From assembly GCA_031270145.1 (NCBI GenBank), contig JAISYD010000141.1, positions 1-6,558 on the forward strand: a stretch of DNA of 6,558 nt, in the 5' to 3' direction. Below the pieces are notes generated by a model that saw nothing but the letters and a program-made list of their open reading frames with translations, had not been told where the DNA came from and did not search any database. Numbering within the stretch: the first letter of the stretch is position 1; the number at the start of each line of letters is the position of its first letter. This document shows positions 5,237 through 6,558 of this stretch, piece after piece. Source of the stretch: Planctomycetota bacterium (lineage in GTDB: Bacteria > Planctomycetota > SZUA-567). The position numbers were made by a program, and so were the translations under genes.

Positions 5237-5271
5237 CTGGCCGGGTGGGTCTGGATTCGGGAGGATTCACC

Positions 5272-6186
5272 ATGCGGCTGTTGACCAGGGCGGATTTCGA
5301 CGGGCTGGCCTGCGCCGCCCTATTGCGGGAGTTTGGCGTTATCGACTCGTGGAAGTTCGTCCATCCCAAGGATATGCAGGACGGAAAGGTGGAGGTGACC
5401 GGGAACGACGTCTTGGCCAACATCCCCTATGTGCCTGGCTGCGGCATGTGGTTTGATCACCATTCCAGCGAAACCAGGCGTTTGGATCCCAGCCTCATCT
5501 ACAACGGGGCCAGCCGGCCGGCCGACAGCGCCGCCCGGGTGATTTACGATTATTACATGGGCGACAGGCGTGCGCCTCGCCTGGCCGAAATGGTGGCGGC
5601 GGTCGACAGGGTCGACTCGGCCAAGCTGACGCTGGAGGAAATCCTCGACCCGGCCGGCTGGATACTGCTCGGTTTCATCATCGATCCCCGCACCGGACTG
5701 GGCCGCTTTCGCGATTTCCGCCTAGCCAATTTCGAGTTCATCGAAACGCTTATCGACGCCTGCCGCGGCCAAAGCATTGAACAGATATTGGCCAGCCTCG
5801 ATGTGCTGGAGCGGGTCAAGGTCTACCGGGAGCAGGACGGTCTTTTCCGGGAAATGGTCAAAAAGGTCACGCGGATCGACGCCAACGTCATCATTTCCGA
5901 TCTCCGGGGCATCGGGCAAATCTATGCCGGCAACCGCTTTCTTATTTACGGCATGTATCCGGAGCAAAACATCTCGTTGTGGGTCGTCGACGGCCGGGAT
6001 AAGCGGAACTGCTCCATAGCGGTCGGCCACAGCGTACTCAACCGCACCTCCAAAACCGATGTCGGCGCCCTGATGCTTAAATACGGCGGCGGCGGCCACA
6101 AGGCGGTTGGCACCTGCCAGGTGCCCTACGGGGAGACCGACAAAGTCATGGCCGAATTGATCGCCAAGATGAAACAGGACGGTTGA
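5272..6186 (+). CDS. DHH/DHHA1-family phosphoesterase (exopolyphosphatase/nanoRNase-like)
   Basis: This 304-residue cytoplasmic protein belongs to the DHH superfamily of metal-dependent phosphoesterases, which hydrolyse short RNAs, pAp, cyclic dinucleotide products or polyphosphate. Motif I is D8-F-D10-G, the signature motif is D62-H63-H64, and motif III is AAVDRVD (D112, D115). The C-terminal DHHA1 substrate-binding motif GGGGHKAVG is at 272-280. In place of the histidine usual before motif I (as in NrnA and RecJ) there is TRADFDG, with arginine. I recall the same change in related deltaproteobacterial proteins, so it is probably a subfamily trait. The start at 5272 follows GGGAGGA at a good distance, whereas an earlier in-frame GTG at 5245 lacks support. 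The gene has its own promoter with an AT-rich UP-like element and a structured leader, and appears monocistronic. The exact substrate (nanoRNA, pAp, pNpN or polyphosphate) cannot be fixed from sequence. Confidence 0.9.
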   Translation: MRLLTRADFDGLACAALLREFGVIDSWKFVHPKDMQDGKVEVTGNDVLANIPYVPGCGMWFDHHSSETRRLDPSLIYNGASRPADSAARVIYDYYMGDRRAPRLAEMVAAVDRVDSAKLTLEEILDPAGWILLGFIIDPRTGLGRFRDFRLANFEFIETLIDACRGQSIEQILASLDVLERVKVYREQDGLFREMVKKVTRIDANVIISDLRGIGQIYAGNRFLIYGMYPEQNISLWVVDGRDKRNCSIAVGHSVLNRTSKTDVGALMLKYGGGGHKAVGTCQVPYGETDKVMAELIAKMKQDG

Positions 6187-6194
6187 TATTTAGG

Positions 6195-6232
6195 CCGTTC
6201 GCGCGAAGCCGGCGGGAACGGATTGCGATCCG
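6195..6232. other. Overlapping inverted repeats between convergent genes
   Basis: CCGTTC (6195-6200) pairs with GAACGG (6216-6221), with an inner CGC/GCG stem. CGGAT (6219-6223) pairs with ATCCG (6228-6232). The two hairpins share bases and are mutually exclusive. They fall in the 63-base gap between the phosphoesterase stop and the convergent kinase stop, where terminators are expected, but neither strand has a T-run after them. A Rho-dependent end or 3'-end stabilising stem is possible. Confidence 0.3.
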
Positions 6233-6249
6233 GAACGGGGCGCGGCGGA

Positions 6250-6558
6250 CTAGCGATCCACCCTGGCGCCGCCGCCGCCGACCAGCTTTTCCACCTCGGC
6301 CAGGCTGGCCATGGTGGTGTCGCCGGGGGTGGTCATGGCCAGGGCGCCGTGGGCGGCGCCGTATTCCACCGCCTTGGCGGCGTCGCCCATGACCAGCATC
6401 CCGTAGATGAAGCCGGAGGCGAAGCTGTCGCCGCCGCCCACCCGGTCGAGTATTTCCAGGCGCTCGCGCATTTTCGCCTCGTGGAACTTTCCCTGGTGCC
6501 AGCAGACGGCGCCCCAGTCGTTCGAGGTGGCGCTCCGTACCGTCCTGAGGGTGGTGGC
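6250..6558 (-). CDS. PfkB-family carbohydrate kinase, probably 2-keto-3-deoxygluconate-type kinase; C-terminal part only
   Basis: The last 102 residues are present; the frame is open through the right edge, so the N-terminal two thirds lie outside. The segment LEILDRVGGGDSFASGFIYG is PfkB signature 2, with the catalytic base aspartate in GGGDS encoded at 6427-6429. The block before it, TTLRTVRSATSNDWGAVCWHQG, resembles proteins annotated as 2-dehydro-3-deoxygluconokinase, which phosphorylate KDG in uronate and pectin breakdown. The methionine at 6469-6471 lies inside the conserved domain and is not the start. The gene ends in TAG at 6250-6252, convergent with the phosphoesterase. Other PfkB substrates (fructose, ribose, ketogluconate) cannot be excluded, since the sugar-binding N-terminus is missing. 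The upstream neighbour beyond the window, perhaps a KDPG aldolase, would help decide. Confidence 0.88.
   Translation of the reverse strand, partial: ATTLRTVRSATSNDWGAVCWHQGKFHEAKMRERLEILDRVGGGDSFASGFIYGMLVMGDAAKAVEYGAAHGALAMTTPGDTTMASLAEVEKLVGGGGARVDR

Noticed and set aside
1..6558. CRISPR arrays, tRNA or rRNA genes, insertion sequences, prophage or defence genes
   Set aside because: No regularly spaced repeats, no tRNA-like TTCRANYC/CCA structure, no transposase or integrase motifs and no terminal inverted repeats were seen. Coding content accounts for almost all of the window.

Overview
The window is a GC-rich, densely coded stretch of bacterial chromosome. It has eight protein genes, seven complete and one cut by the right edge, with no RNA genes, mobile elements or CRISPR arrays that I can see. 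A lipoprotein with a clear lipobox and a secreted LolA-like protein point to a Gram-negative envelope. The E. coli-like adenylate kinase and the style of the other proteins would fit a PVC-group (Lentisphaerota/Kiritimatiellota/Planctomycetota-like) or deltaproteobacterial-type lineage. That placement is only an impression from memory of similar proteins.

Layout, left to right. A sugar epimerase/isomerase of the TIM-barrel family (94-945, +) sits behind a near-consensus promoter at 20-48. After a 96-base gap carrying a perfect 14-base palindrome comes a tight pair: a HIT-family nucleotide-binding protein (1042-1461, +) and a CCA-adding/poly(A) polymerase-family tRNA nucleotidyltransferase with an HD domain (1465-2946, +). 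The two share a reading frame and are separated only by TAG-GAG. Next is an exported LolA-like protein (3044-3919, +). Its probable promoter overlaps the stop codon of the previous gene and holds a 14-base GC-rich palindrome inside its spacer. A convergent minus-strand operon follows: adenylate kinase adk (4321-4980) and then a small lipoprotein (3935-4285). Adk is divergent from a DHH/DHHA1 phosphoesterase (5272-6186, +). The 291-base region between them has back-to-back promoters and a structured leader for the phosphoesterase. The right edge holds the C-terminal third of a PfkB-family sugar kinase, probably a 2-keto-3-deoxygluconate-type kinase (6250-6558, -).

Functionally this is housekeeping: nucleotide and RNA metabolism (HIT, tRNA nucleotidyltransferase, Adk, DHH phosphoesterase), envelope proteins (LolA-like, lipoprotein) and sugar metabolism at both ends (epimerase, PfkB kinase). 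I see no defence system, prophage or biosynthetic cluster, and I do not claim a new system. The points worth a second look are regulatory and structural: the shared TATACTG -10 element at three promoters, the palindrome inside the LolA-like promoter, the same-frame HIT/nucleotidyltransferase junction, a roughly 40-residue insertion in the nucleotidyltransferase HD domain, a 7-residue tandem duplication at the end of the LolA-like protein, and the exact metal-ligand spacing of the epimerase.
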